Origin: Methanomassiliicoccales archaeon
GTDB taxonomy: Archaea; Thermoplasmatota; Thermoplasmata; Methanomassiliicoccales; UBA472
Reading direction: 5' to 3'
DNA: 64,000 bases
NCBI GenBank assembly: GCA_026394375.1
Contig: JAPKYJ010000027.1
Location: 1-64,000 of the forward strand
Every line of letters starts with the position of its first letter. The first letter of the stretch is position 1. The position numbers and the translations under genes were made by a program. Positions 26,205 through 33,865 of this stretch are shown in pieces. The notes below the pieces were generated by a model that was not told where the DNA came from, did no database searches, and saw only the letters and a program-made list of their open reading frames with translations.

Positions 26205-27617
26205 ATGGCAGTGGACCCCACGCCCCCAGATCAGTCGCCCTCCAACGGAGGTTCGGACACCGGCGTTGTCGCTCCAGCCCCAGCTCCACCAAATGTCAGA
26301 GGGCCTTCTGCCCTGAAGGTCGCAGGGGCAGTGGCGGTGGTCGCCATCTTGGTCTTCTCTGTTCTGGGAGCGGTGGTGGTCTTGGGCAACATGGGAGGGG
26401 GTCTGTTCCACTTCGGACCTCCGGACCGAGACCATGATGGCGTTCCCGACTCGGAAGATGCTTTCCCCGATGATTTCAACGAATGGAGAGATACGGACGG
26501 GGACGGCATGGGCGACAACGGCGATCCTTTTCCCAACGACGGCGACAATGACGGCTATGCCGACCCAGTGGACCTCGTTCCTGGTTACGATGCGGGAGTG
26601 AGGGTGGACCTGGACCAGGTACGCGTCCTAGACGGCGTTGACCCTCTGGACATCTATGCAGAGGGATACTTCATCATCTCGGTAGAGGGCCAACAGGATG
26701 TCAGAGTGGACGACGAAGGACAGACATATTCATTCGAAGTGGGCCAGACCTATACGCTGAACAAAAGTCTGCGTTTCAATGTGGACGATGACGAACGCAA
26801 CATCTCCGTTTCCATCGCCCTGTTCGACCAGGATGCCGGGTCCTCCGACGATCGCATCGACATCGACCCTTCGTCCACCGCCAACAGGGTGCTGGATCTG
26901 GTCTTTGATATGCTCACTGGCAACTGGACCGGCGATGATCGCACCGGGCTAGCTGACGGCTCTCTGGACGGAACGCAGACCATCGATGACGACGATGGCA
27001 TGCTCTGGTATGATCTGTCGCGATGCGAGATGCAGGCCTCTAAGACCTATCACTGGTACTTCGAAGGATGCAGCTTCACCCTGGACCTCAACCTCTCAGC
27101 CCAGAAGTACTGGCAATACTGGATTATGGACGTAGACCGCAGCCCCATCTCTAATTCTCAGATGGCGGCTTTCGTGACCTCCACTGACGCGGTAGTTGCG
27201 GATCTGGCTAACAGGTTGGGGGCCATGGCCTCAGCCCGCGGATATGATCGACTGCGCACCGCCGATCTCGTTCTGGCCTTCGTGCAGAGCATCGATTACT
27301 CCTTTGACAATCAGTCAACTGGACAGAGCGACTACTGGCGTTTCAGCGTGGAGACCCTCTACGACCAGACTGGCGACTGCGAGGACACCTCCATTCTCTA
27401 CGCCTCCATTATTGAGGCCATGTCCTACGACGCCACATTGCTGCTACTTCCCGCGCACATGGCCGTGGGACTGGCATGCCTTGGCGCCAGCGGAACGCAC
27501 TACAGATATCAATCGGTGGACTACTATTATTGCGAGACCACCGGAGAGGGGTGGCGCATCGGCGACGTCCCGCCGGATATGCAGGACCAGTCTGCGAATG
27601 TCATCCAGGTCTCCTAA
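26205..27617 (+). CDS. Membrane-anchored transglutaminase-like surface protein
   Basis: A 470-residue protein. A short Pro-rich cytoplasmic N-terminus is followed by one membrane helix (about 38-62), an extracellular calcium-binding segment with repeated DxDxDG units (about 72-118, thrombospondin type 3-like), an acidic beta-rich region, and a C-terminal transglutaminase-like domain. The putative catalytic Cys is in TGDCEDTSILYAS and the His in PAHMAVGLAC, with YYYCETTGEGW carrying the third polar position. It is probably a secreted protease or crosslinking enzyme at the cell surface; the substrate is unknown. Confidence 0.8.
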   Translation: MAVDPTPPDQSPSNGGSDTGVVAPAPAPPNVRGPSALKVAGAVAVVAILVFSVLGAVVVLGNMGGGLFHFGPPDRDHDGVPDSEDAFPDDFNEWRDTDGDGMGDNGDPFPNDGDNDGYADPVDLVPGYDAGVRVDLDQVRVLDGVDPLDIYAEGYFIISVEGQQDVRVDDEGQTYSFEVGQTYTLNKSLRFNVDDDERNISVSIALFDQDAGSSDDRIDIDPSSTANRVLDLVFDMLTGNWTGDDRTGLADGSLDGTQTIDDDDGMLWYDLSRCEMQASKTYHWYFEGCSFTLDLNLSAQKYWQYWIMDVDRSPISNSQMAAFVTSTDAVVADLANRLGAMASARGYDRLRTADLVLAFVQSIDYSFDNQSTGQSDYWRFSVETLYDQTGDCEDTSILYASIIEAMSYDATLLLLPAHMAVGLACLGASGTHYRYQSVDYYYCETTGEGWRIGDVPPDMQDQSANVIQVS

Positions 27618-27642
27618 AGAAAGCTAGGCAAACTATATTGCC

Positions 27643-28362
27643 TTGGACAGAATAATATTCGACATGCGCCTCATCACTATGTACAAGAAGGTGGGCGAAG
27701 CCAAACTGGAATTCTTCGGTTGCCCCCTGGCCTGTAAGTTCTGCTCCCATCGCATGCAAGAGAGAAGGGACATGAGCCTGGACCAGGTGGTGAGCTATCT
27801 CTCGGAGTACGAGGTCAAGCGGGTGTTCCTAGGAGGAGCGGAACCGGTGCTGCAGAAGCGCGAGCTGGGGGAGCTCATCCGCACTCTGAAGAAGAGGGGA
27901 AAGGAGATCACGCTGAAGACGACGGGGTTCGACCCCGCTTTCCTGAGGGAGACCTTGGGATTGGTGCAAAGCTACATTGTGGAGGTCAAGGGCGATCTGG
28001 ACGACGTCGCCGGCACATCCAGACTGGTGAACATGCCCGAGGACAGCGTGCGCGCATACCTCTCCAATCTTCGGCAGAGCCTGGAAGTGCTCAAGGGACA
28101 GAAGGTGCGCATCCTGTTGCGGGTCATCCCGCCATACGTCAACAAGGATAGCATCGAACGCCTGGGTCAGCAGATCCAGGGCTATGCGAGCGAGATGCAC
28201 CTGGTGCAGTTCATGAGCTCTACCTCCGACACGCCCTTCGAAGGGATCACCGAGCCTTCTCCTCCCCTAGAGCAGGTGATCGAGATGGGGGATGCGCTCT
28301 TGAAGTACGTCCCGGTCGTCCGGGTGCAGGGCGATGGTATGGACAGCGTGCTACGAGCCTGA
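27643..28362 (+). CDS. Radical SAM protein
   Basis: A 239-residue protein with the radical SAM cluster motif C-x3-C-x2-C in FGCPLACKFC (about residues 26-35) and a GGAEPVLQ stretch corresponding to the SAM-binding GGEP motif. The short TIM-barrel length resembles pyruvate-formate-lyase-activating and anaerobic-reductase-activating enzymes, which make a glycyl radical. The second Fe-S cluster of some members is absent. No glycyl-radical enzyme gene is in the window. TTG start at 27643; the ATG seven codons later is an alternative. Confidence 0.85.
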   Translation: MDRIIFDMRLITMYKKVGEAKLEFFGCPLACKFCSHRMQERRDMSLDQVVSYLSEYEVKRVFLGGAEPVLQKRELGELIRTLKKRGKEITLKTTGFDPAFLRETLGLVQSYIVEVKGDLDDVAGTSRLVNMPEDSVRAYLSNLRQSLEVLKGQKVRILLRVIPPYVNKDSIERLGQQIQGYASEMHLVQFMSSTSDTPFEGITEPSPPLEQVIEMGDALLKYVPVVRVQGDGMDSVLRA

Positions 28363-28388
28363 AACTGGACGAACCAACCTCCGTCACC

Positions 28389-28396
28389 CTTTATCT
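28389..28396 (+). promoter_or_regulatory. TATA-like box of the peroxiredoxin gene
   Basis: CTTTATCT sits 25-32 bases before the GTG at 28421, which suggests a leaderless transcript. Confidence 0.45.
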
Positions 28397-28420
28397 ACGA
28401 GAGATGAGTGAGGTCAGAAC

Positions 28421-28942
28421 GTGGTGGGGATTGACCTGGCGGCGGGTATGCGCGCTCCCGACTTCCGATTGAGCGAGGCGTCGGAGGAACCGTTCCAGCT
28501 GCACGAAGAGCTGAAGAACAATCCCGTACTGCTCCTGTTCTATCCCAACGACTTCGGCATCATATGCTCTCTGGAGATGAGGACCGTCCATTCCATGTGC
28601 TCCGAGATATCAGCAAAGGGCATCAGAGTGGTCGGGGTCTCCCGCAACTCTCCTTACACTCACAGGCAGTGGAAGGAGAACCTGGGCATTCCGTTCCGTC
28701 TGTTGGCGGATGAGGATGGGAGCGTGAGCAGACAATATGCCGGGTTGCTGGAGGATGGGCTGCTGAAGGGTTTGACCAGGAGGGCGGTGTTCCTAGTGGA
28801 CCGAGACGCCAGGGTCCAGTATCTCTGGGTCTCGCATGAGGAGGCCTTGCCACCTCCTTTCGAGAAGATACGGGAGGCGGTGTCCCGCTTCCAGGACGAC
28901 CCCAACACAACCGTGAAAGAGGTCTGTCCGCCGTCACCTTAA
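28421..28942 (+). CDS. Peroxiredoxin (AhpC/TSA family)
   Basis: A 173-residue thioredoxin-fold peroxidase of the BCP/AhpC type. The peroxidatic Cys is in LLLFYPNDFGIICSLEM (Cys49). The usual Thr three residues before it (P-x3-T-x2-C) is replaced by Gly, which may weaken peroxide catalysis. Later features (RVVGVSRNSPYTHRQW, FRLLADEDG, FLVDRDARVQY) fit the family. A second Cys in HSMCSEI could be the resolving residue. Likely removes peroxides using thioredoxin. Confidence 0.85.
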   Translation: MVGIDLAAGMRAPDFRLSEASEEPFQLHEELKNNPVLLLFYPNDFGIICSLEMRTVHSMCSEISAKGIRVVGVSRNSPYTHRQWKENLGIPFRLLADEDGSVSRQYAGLLEDGLLKGLTRRAVFLVDRDARVQYLWVSHEEALPPPFEKIREAVSRFQDDPNTTVKEVCPPSP

Positions 28943-28992
28943 GCCTTCTTGGCCCCTACCTGGCCTGCTCGGATGATCCACCCAGGGAGACT

Positions 28993-29000
28993 CATTATAT
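28993..29000 (+). promoter_or_regulatory. TATA-like box of the aldo/keto reductase gene
   Basis: CATTATAT lies 34-41 bases before the ATG at 29034. Confidence 0.5.
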
Positions 29001-29033
29001 CCAGGTTGCTCCAAACGTGCCTCGGACATACAA

Positions 29034-29861
29034 ATGAAGCTCACCATCGGCACCCGGTTCAAGTTGAACAATGGAGTGGAGATGCCCTGCCTCGGGCTGG
29101 GAACATGGAAGATGACCGAGGGAAAGGAAACCAGGGAGGCGGTGTTGCAGGCCTTCGCCGCCGGCTACCGCATGATCGACACCACCAAGGTCTATGGCAA
29201 CGAGAAGGAGGTGGGCGAGGCCTTCAGGCAAAGCGGACTGCCGCGAGAAGAGGTCTTCATTACCACCAAGGTCTGGAACTCGGACCATGGATACCAAGAA
29301 ACGCTAAATGCTTGCCAGAGAAGCCTACGCGCCCTGGGCATGGAGTATGTAGATCTCTATCTTGTGCACTGGCCTGGCGGAGGAAGGCGGCCGGAGACGT
29401 GGAAAGCCATGGAATGGCTGCTCAAGGAAGGCAAATGTCGGGCTGTGGGCGTGAGCAATTACACCATCCGCCACTTGGAGGAGATGAGCGGGTACGCAGA
29501 GATCGTACCGACGGTGAACCAGGTGGAGTTCACTCCTTTCCTCTACCAGAAGGACCTTCTCGACTACTGTTCCGCAAAGAGGATCCAGGTCGAAGCTTAC
29601 TCGCCATTGACACACGGCAAGTATCTCGAGAACACCAGCTTGAAGAGCATTGCCATTCACTATCGTAAGAGCGTGGCCCAGGTGCTGATCCGTTGGGGGT
29701 TGCAGCACGGCACGGTGGAGATTCCCAAGTCCAAGCGTCGGAATCGGATCATCGAGAACGCGGGCGTCTTCGATTTCCAGATCTCCGCGAGGGACATGAG
29801 AACGCTGGATCTGTTGGATGCAGGCATGAGGACCGCCTGGAATCCTGAGGAGATACCGTGA
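29034..29861 (+). CDS. Aldo/keto reductase
   Basis: A 275-residue TIM-barrel NADPH-dependent carbonyl reductase. The catalytic tetrad is visible: Asp in RMIDTTKVYGNE with its Tyr, Lys in FITTKVW and His in YLVHWPG. Cofactor-binding SPLTHGK and the PKSKRRNRIIENAGVFDF loop follow. It is of the 2,5-diketogluconate reductase-like branch, with broad sugar or aldehyde substrates. Probably co-transcribed with the arsenate reductase gene 9 bases downstream. Confidence 0.93.
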   Translation: MKLTIGTRFKLNNGVEMPCLGLGTWKMTEGKETREAVLQAFAAGYRMIDTTKVYGNEKEVGEAFRQSGLPREEVFITTKVWNSDHGYQETLNACQRSLRALGMEYVDLYLVHWPGGGRRPETWKAMEWLLKEGKCRAVGVSNYTIRHLEEMSGYAEIVPTVNQVEFTPFLYQKDLLDYCSAKRIQVEAYSPLTHGKYLENTSLKSIAIHYRKSVAQVLIRWGLQHGTVEIPKSKRRNRIIENAGVFDFQISARDMRTLDLLDAGMRTAWNPEEIP

Positions 29862-29870
29862 GATAAGGAA

Positions 29871-30284
29871 TTGAAGAAGAAGACCAGAGTGCTTTTCATT
29901 TGCACGCACAATGCCGCCCGCTCGCAGATGGCGGAGGGCATCGCCAACCACATGTTCGGGGAGAGGGTCGAAGCGAGCAGTGCGGGAACCCAACCCGGGA
30001 AGGTGCATCCCTTGGCCATCAAGGTGATGAAGGAGATCGGCATCGACATCCCTGGCCAGAGACCGAAGCACCTGAAGCAGTTCGAGGGACAGCATTTCGA
30101 CTACGCCATCACGCTCTGCTCGGACGCCGAGGATATCTGTCCGTTCTTTCCGGAGGCGAAGGAGCACTTGCACCACGGCGTCAACAACCCGCCGAGCATG
30201 CATGGCAGCGATGAGCAGCAATTGAACGCCTTCCGCATCATGCGGGACGATATCCTGGCTTTCATCGAGAGCATGTTCTCCTAG
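29871..30284 (+). CDS. arsC: Thioredoxin-coupled arsenate reductase
   Basis: A 137-residue protein of the low-molecular-weight tyrosine phosphatase fold. The P-loop FICTHNAARS has Cys11 and the conserved Arg, and the redox pair Cys83/Cys90 in LCSDAEDICPFF matches the catalytic relay of thioredoxin-coupled arsenate reductases (three Cys in all). It reduces arsenate to arsenite in the cytosol. No arsenite exporter or ArsR gene is adjacent. TTG start 9 bases after the aldo/keto reductase stop. Confidence 0.9.
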   Translation: MKKKTRVLFICTHNAARSQMAEGIANHMFGERVEASSAGTQPGKVHPLAIKVMKEIGIDIPGQRPKHLKQFEGQHFDYAITLCSDAEDICPFFPEAKEHLHHGVNNPPSMHGSDEQQLNAFRIMRDDILAFIESMFS

Positions 30285-30488
30285 GTTTTGCGGCGCAGGT
30301 CTCGAAGTGCAATGCCCGGGCAATGTCGAATCCTCACGGGTTCCTAGAGCGCAAGGATTAGACATAAGTCACGTTCAGATGACGGCCCTTCGTCGACACC
30401 AAGCAAGTGTTTGGCTTCGTTGCCCTTGTCCTAGTGCAATTCATCCCCATGGGAGCCTTCGAAATTCAGGCAAGGGACGAGGAGAGGA

Positions 30489-30497
30489 CTTATCTAT
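30489..30497 (+). promoter_or_regulatory. TATA-like box of the HNH nuclease gene
   Basis: CTTATCTAT lies 23-31 bases before the ATG at 30520. This supports that internal ATG as the start and a leaderless message. Confidence 0.5.
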
Positions 30498-30519
30498 CCT
30501 CCCCGTCGCTTCCGTTCGG

Positions 30520-31146
30520 ATGGGTTCTGTGAAAGGGTGCCACTACCAGGACGAGCCATGCCGTTGCGGTCTTTGCCTGAGAGAACACCATCTCTGGATG
30601 ACCTCGGATGGCGAAGGCGATAGACCCTGCCCCCCACTGTGTGATGAGACCATAGCGGAGGTTTGCCAGCACCGTGCCTGGAATCACGAGCTTAGCCTTG
30701 CGATCATTCGCTCCCGGTCCAAGCTCATCGACCGCTGCCCGACGTGCGGAAAACGCCATCCGACCCTCAAAGATAGCATACGTTGCGAGTTGGAAGGCAC
30801 CATAGATGCAGCTTTTGCGAGCACAAAGTCCTGGCATGAGGAGGGCAGTGCCGAGAATCTTCTTGACCCGCACATCCCGGATGGCATGGCGAGAATCGCG
30901 TGGACGAAAGTGAGACGGCGCGTTCTGGAACGGGATGGTTTCCGCTGCCAGGAATGCCGCCGAGACCTCCAAACCTTGCCTGGGTGGTTCACGGAGGTGC
31001 ACCACATCCTGCCGAGGACCAGGGGCGGGACCGATCATCCGGCGAACCTGGTGACGCTCTGCGCCTCCTGTCACAAGCGAAAGACCGAGACCCTGCTTTG
31101 GGAGAAGGCGTGGGAGAAAGGCTTCGGCCTGAAGGAGGAAGCATGA
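30520..31146 (+). CDS. HNH endonuclease
   Basis: About 208 residues. The N-terminal half has Cys clusters likely to bind zinc (GCHYQDEPCRCGLC and a later CPTCGKRHP). The C-terminal HNH domain has CQEC, EVHHILPRTRGG, the Asn in DHPANLVTLC and CASCHKR. This is the full beta-beta-alpha metal site with its zinc-binding Cys frame. Without restriction or homing partners its role is open; such proteins include McrA-like nucleases. The open frame reaches back to 30307, but a TATA box 23 bases before ATG 30520 supports this start. It overlaps the acetyltransferase start by 4 bases. Confidence 0.85.
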   Translation: MGSVKGCHYQDEPCRCGLCLREHHLWMTSDGEGDRPCPPLCDETIAEVCQHRAWNHELSLAIIRSRSKLIDRCPTCGKRHPTLKDSIRCELEGTIDAAFASTKSWHEEGSAENLLDPHIPDGMARIAWTKVRRRVLERDGFRCQECRRDLQTLPGWFTEVHHILPRTRGGTDHPANLVTLCASCHKRKTETLLWEKAWEKGFGLKEEA

Positions 31147-31595
31147 CGCCGTCTCCTCGCAGAAAAGTCACAATCCGCGATCTCCATGCGGAGGATTATG
31201 ACGAGCTAGTAAGGCTTTGGGATGCGGCCGAGCTTCCTTTTCATCCGGAGGGAAGGGATTCCAGAGAGAACGTCGAGCGTGAGCTTGGTTCCGGCCAGGC
31301 GGATTTCTTCGTCTTGGAGATCGGTGGCAAGATGGTCGGGGCCGCCCTCTGCACCAACGACGGCCGGAAAGGATGGATTAACCGGCTGGCAGTCCGTCCA
31401 GAGCACCGCAGGACCGGGATCGCTTCCATGCTCGTGATGGAAGCTGAAAGACGGTTTGATGCACGTGGTCTGGGAATCAGCGCCTGCCTGGTGCATGGTG
31501 ACAACCAATCTTCCAGGACGCTGTTCGAGAACCTTGGCTACACTCTGGACAGCCGGGTCTTGTACTATTCCAAGAGAAAGAGCGACCGCATCTGA
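31143..31595 (+). CDS. GNAT-family N-acetyltransferase
   Basis: A 150-residue acetyltransferase. KVTIRDLHAEDYDELVRLWD starts the fold. The central VGAALCTNDGRKGWINRLAV strand and V-R-P-E-H-R-R-T-G-I-A (acetyl-CoA pyrophosphate loop, the R/Q-x2-G-x-G/A motif) follow, and the end is LFENLGY. Resembles RimI-like or ribosomal-protein acetyltransferases; substrate unknown. Its ATG overlaps the stop of the HNH gene (ATGA), so the two are translationally coupled. Confidence 0.9.
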   Translation: MTPSPRRKVTIRDLHAEDYDELVRLWDAAELPFHPEGRDSRENVERELGSGQADFFVLEIGGKMVGAALCTNDGRKGWINRLAVRPEHRRTGIASMLVMEAERRFDARGLGISACLVHGDNQSSRTLFENLGYTLDSRVLYYSKRKSDRI

Positions 31596-31614
31596 AGGGA
31601 CGAAGGCGGTCATC

Positions 31615-31734
31615 TCAACGATTTCCTTCCCTGCGGGGGCCTAGAGCCCAGATCGCCGCGGCGGAAGCCAGCAATGCGACAACAATCGTCGCCGCCGTCA
31701 AAATGGAATATCCACCTGCTCCCCCCTTGCTCAC
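31615..31734 (-). CDS. Small single-span membrane protein, unknown
   Basis: A 39-residue frame starting at a GTG that shares its first base with the TAG stop of the upstream gene (TAGTG). That overlap suggests coupled translation. Residues about 9-31 (YSILTAATIVVALLASAAAIWAL) form one membrane helix, followed by a basic tail (GPRREGNR). Third gene of a minus-strand trio of small genes. No family is recognised. Confidence 0.5.
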   Translation of the reverse strand: MSKGGAGGYSILTAATIVVALLASAAAIWALGPRREGNR

Positions 31735-31883
31735 TACGTACAGGGATAGAAGATGTCTAGTGTGCCATCTGTATTGTCCATTATGAACACCGAGATGAGA
31801 CGGGAAGGTCCGTCGCGATCCATCTTCTCCAGTTTGGCCCTCAAATCGATCTTCGATGACTTCTCGCCTACACCCGCCGCCAT
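31734..31883 (-). CDS. Small protein, unknown
   Basis: A 49-residue protein, ATG 31883, three bases after the stop of the 102-residue gene upstream. The sequence (KIDLRAKLEKMDRDGPSRL then ISVFIMDNTDGTLDIF) looks like an alpha-helix plus two beta strands and has codon use like true genes. Middle member of the trio; unrecognised. Confidence 0.55.
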   Translation of the reverse strand: MAAGVGEKSSKIDLRAKLEKMDRDGPSRLISVFIMDNTDGTLDIFYPCT

Positions 31884-31886
31884 TCC

Positions 31887-32195
31887 TCAATGCCCACTCG
31901 TCTTGCCCTCGCTATCGAGACGAGTATACTTCTCCCGCTGATGCTTCCCCCGCCCCTTTGCATTAGGCCAGTAGACGTCGTGGATGTCCTTGTGGTCCAT
32001 CAGCCCGGTCTCCAGGTAGGTTCGCTCGTGTTCCTCCAGCTTATCCGCGAATCCTTTCAAACGTCGGAGCACCTCTTCCGCATGCTTCGACTCCTCTGAC
32101 TCCTCATCATACAGGAGCTTGAGCTCCGCCTCCTTGTTCATCAGGTCGACGATCTCATCCAGTTGTTTCCTTCGTAGGTCGGTCATCTCGATCAT
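31887..32195 (-). CDS. Charged helical small protein, unknown
   Basis: A 102-residue protein, almost entirely charged helix (RRKQLDEIVDLMNKEAELKLLY, ESKHAEEVLRRLKGFADKLEE), ending in a basic Gly/Lys-rich tail. The start could be at residue 1 or 4 (both ATG). It is the first of three closely spaced minus-strand genes (gap 3 bases, then a 1-base overlap). The pattern suggests a coiled-coil partner for the two small downstream proteins. Function unknown. Confidence 0.65.
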   Translation of the reverse strand: MIEMTDLRRKQLDEIVDLMNKEAELKLLYDEESEESKHAEEVLRRLKGFADKLEEHERTYLETGLMDHKDIHDVYWPNAKGRGKHQREKYTRLDSEGKTSGH

Positions 32196-32301
32196 GGTCT
32201 CACCCCGTGGTCCGGTTCCGGACCAGTATCCTTTGTCCCCGCGCCTGCCTCCAATTCCTTACCCTCGATTTCCACTTGCCGGTGTCCTGCACTCTGGTTC
32301 G

Positions 32302-32487
32302 GTGGTGCAGAAGGATGCCGTCATTGCCAACTACTACGAGTTCTTGGGCACCGAGGCGGCGAAGGTCAAATCGCAGGCCTACGCGCACAAATCTCTAGGA
32401 GAGGACCTCTACCTGAGCTTCGATTGGCAATCCTCTTCCACCGGCTTGGTTCAGATGAAGATCGTGCCCCTCATCAACCTGCTGTGA
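32302..32487 (+). CDS. Short open frame, possible gene remnant
   Basis: From GTG 32302 a 61-codon frame reads like protein (VVQKDAVIANYYEFLGTEA and later LSFDWQSSSTGLVQMKIVPL), whereas the open frame upstream of it does not. No ribosome site or promoter is seen. It could be a small gene or the 3' fragment of a lost gene. The rest of 32196-32648 shows nothing else. Confidence 0.3.
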   Translation: MVQKDAVIANYYEFLGTEAAKVKSQAYAHKSLGEDLYLSFDWQSSSTGLVQMKIVPLINLL

Positions 32488-32648
32488 ACTGGTCTCGTTC
32501 TGCTGATGGTGGGCGGGGCTATACGCATCTTCGCCTTGCCTTCCAAAGATGCAATCTCATCAGGCCAGACATACCAAAGATGAATGCTGGTTCGGGAAAA
32601 CCTTAATGGGAAGGGAGAGATATCACCCGCTAGAAGGCTGGTGCCGCG

Positions 32649-33038
32649 ATGAACGTGCTCCTGGCAACCGACGGAAAACAGCATTCGGAGAAGGCGGTCA
32701 ACTACGCGTTCGAACACGCTTCGCTCCACAAGGCTCACTTGTACGTCGTCTTCGTGGTCAGCCCCAAAGCCGAGGAGGATAAGGAGAAGATCATCCAGTT
32801 CGGCCGGAACGAACTGGAGAAACTGAAGACTGCGGCGGCGAAGCATGGGGTGCAAGTGACGACGCTGCTGGAGGCCGGCAATCCTTACGAGACTGTTCTT
32901 GGCGTATCGGAACGAATAAACGCCAACGCGATCATCGTCGGCACGTCGGGCAAGACAGCCATCGACCGCGTGCTCATCGGATCGGTGTCCGAGTATATCG
33001 TGCGCAACGCTAAATGCACAGTCATCGTGGTGAAGTGA
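32649..33038 (+). CDS. Universal stress protein (UspA family)
   Basis: A 129-residue Usp fold: MNVLLATDGKQHSEKAVNYAF at the start, and the ATP-binding G-x2-G-x9-G-S pattern near the end (GTSGKTAIDRVLIGSVSEYI). It binds ATP or AMP and probably acts as a stress or energy-state signalling protein. It lies convergent with the last gene of the hydrogenase-like operon. Confidence 0.93.
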   Translation: MNVLLATDGKQHSEKAVNYAFEHASLHKAHLYVVFVVSPKAEEDKEKIIQFGRNELEKLKTAAAKHGVQVTTLLEAGNPYETVLGVSERINANAIIVGTSGKTAIDRVLIGSVSEYIVRNAKCTVIVVK

Positions 33039-33060
33039 CTCACGGGGGTAAGACACGATT

Positions 33061-33543
33061 TCAGCGGCTGGCCTGCCCTTTCTCCGATCTGTCCATCGCC
33101 AGTAAGAAGGCGCTGATCAATGCTCCGGGCGTGGGCGGACATCCTGGCACGTAGACGTCCACCGGCAAGATCTTGTCCACGCCGTCGGCGGTGGCATAGC
33201 AGTTCCTAAAGATCCCGCCCGAACAAGCGCAGGCGCCCATGGCGATGACCATCTTGGGCGACGGCGTCGCCTTGTAGGTCTGGAGCAAAGCGTGCTCCAT
33301 GTTCCTCGTCACTGGACCGGTGACCAGGAGGACGTCCGCATGCCGCGGCGAGGCCACGATGTACAGCCCGAAGCGCTCTATGTCGTAGATGGGATTGGTG
33401 AGCGAGTTCACCTCCACCTCGCAGCCGTTGCATGAACCTGCGTCCACCTCTCTCACCGCCAGGGAACGGCCGAAAGCCTTCTTGATGCGTTTCTGCAACT
33501 GCCGCCCCAGCTCTTCAATGCTAGGCTCAGATACGGATGTCAT
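33061..33543 (-). CDS. Hydrogenase-like small subunit (NuoB/HyfI-like)
   Basis: A 160-residue subunit that holds the proximal [4Fe-4S] cluster (N2 in complex I). All ligands are visible: Cys38 and Cys41 in GSCNGCEVE, Cys105 (with Cys107) in GACACSGG and Cys135 in GCPPTPG. It sits at the membrane-extrinsic junction and passes electrons to or from the large subunit's catalytic pocket. Last gene of the operon; it overlaps the ferredoxin subunit gene by 17 bases. The intact cluster site shows that the complex still transfers electrons although the Ni site of its partner is lost. Confidence 0.93.
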   Translation of the reverse strand: MTSVSEPSIEELGRQLQKRIKKAFGRSLAVREVDAGSCNGCEVEVNSLTNPIYDIERFGLYIVASPRHADVLLVTGPVTRNMEHALLQTYKATPSPKMVIAMGACACSGGIFRNCYATADGVDKILPVDVYVPGCPPTPGALISAFLLAMDRSEKGQASR

Positions 33544-33856
33544 AGGTCCTCACCGTCCCCTCCTTCGTCTTGCAAGAAAGCTGGTATTCCCCGGTCATGA
33601 TGATAGCCTTCTCTGGACAGATACGTGCACATTCGCCGCAGAACTGGCATCGACCGAGATCGATCCTCCACTGAACTGGGGTGACCTCGATTGCCTCGGA
33701 CGGGCAGACCCGGGCGCAGTCTTTGTGGGCGAAGCACTTGCTCTGGTCCAGGAAGGGCATGCCCAGGTGACCTTCATGAGCGATGACGCTTTCCTCCGTA
33801 TGCTTGTTGGTCACCACCCCCTTGCGCCTAACACCCTTGTCGATGATGCGGAACAT
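33527..33856 (-). CDS. 2[4Fe-4S]-type ferredoxin subunit (NuoI/HyfH-like)
   Basis: A 109-residue polyferredoxin that links a soluble donor to the small subunit. The second motif is complete (Cys70, 73, 76, 80 in CQFCGECARICP). The first is CFAHKDCARVCP: Cys41, 47 and 51 are present, but the second Cys of C-x2-C-x2-C-x3-C is His44. This cluster would thus have a His ligand or become a [3Fe-4S] type. It lies between the large- and small-subunit genes, in the order usual for Hyf/Ech-like operons. The operon has no NuoEFG-like input module, so ferredoxin is a plausible donor (inference). Confidence 0.92.
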   Translation of the reverse strand: MFRIIDKGVRRKGVVTNKHTEESVIAHEGHLGMPFLDQSKCFAHKDCARVCPSEAIEVTPVQWRIDLGRCQFCGECARICPEKAIIMTGEYQLSCKTKEGTVRTYDIRI

Positions 33857-33865
33857 GACGCCACC

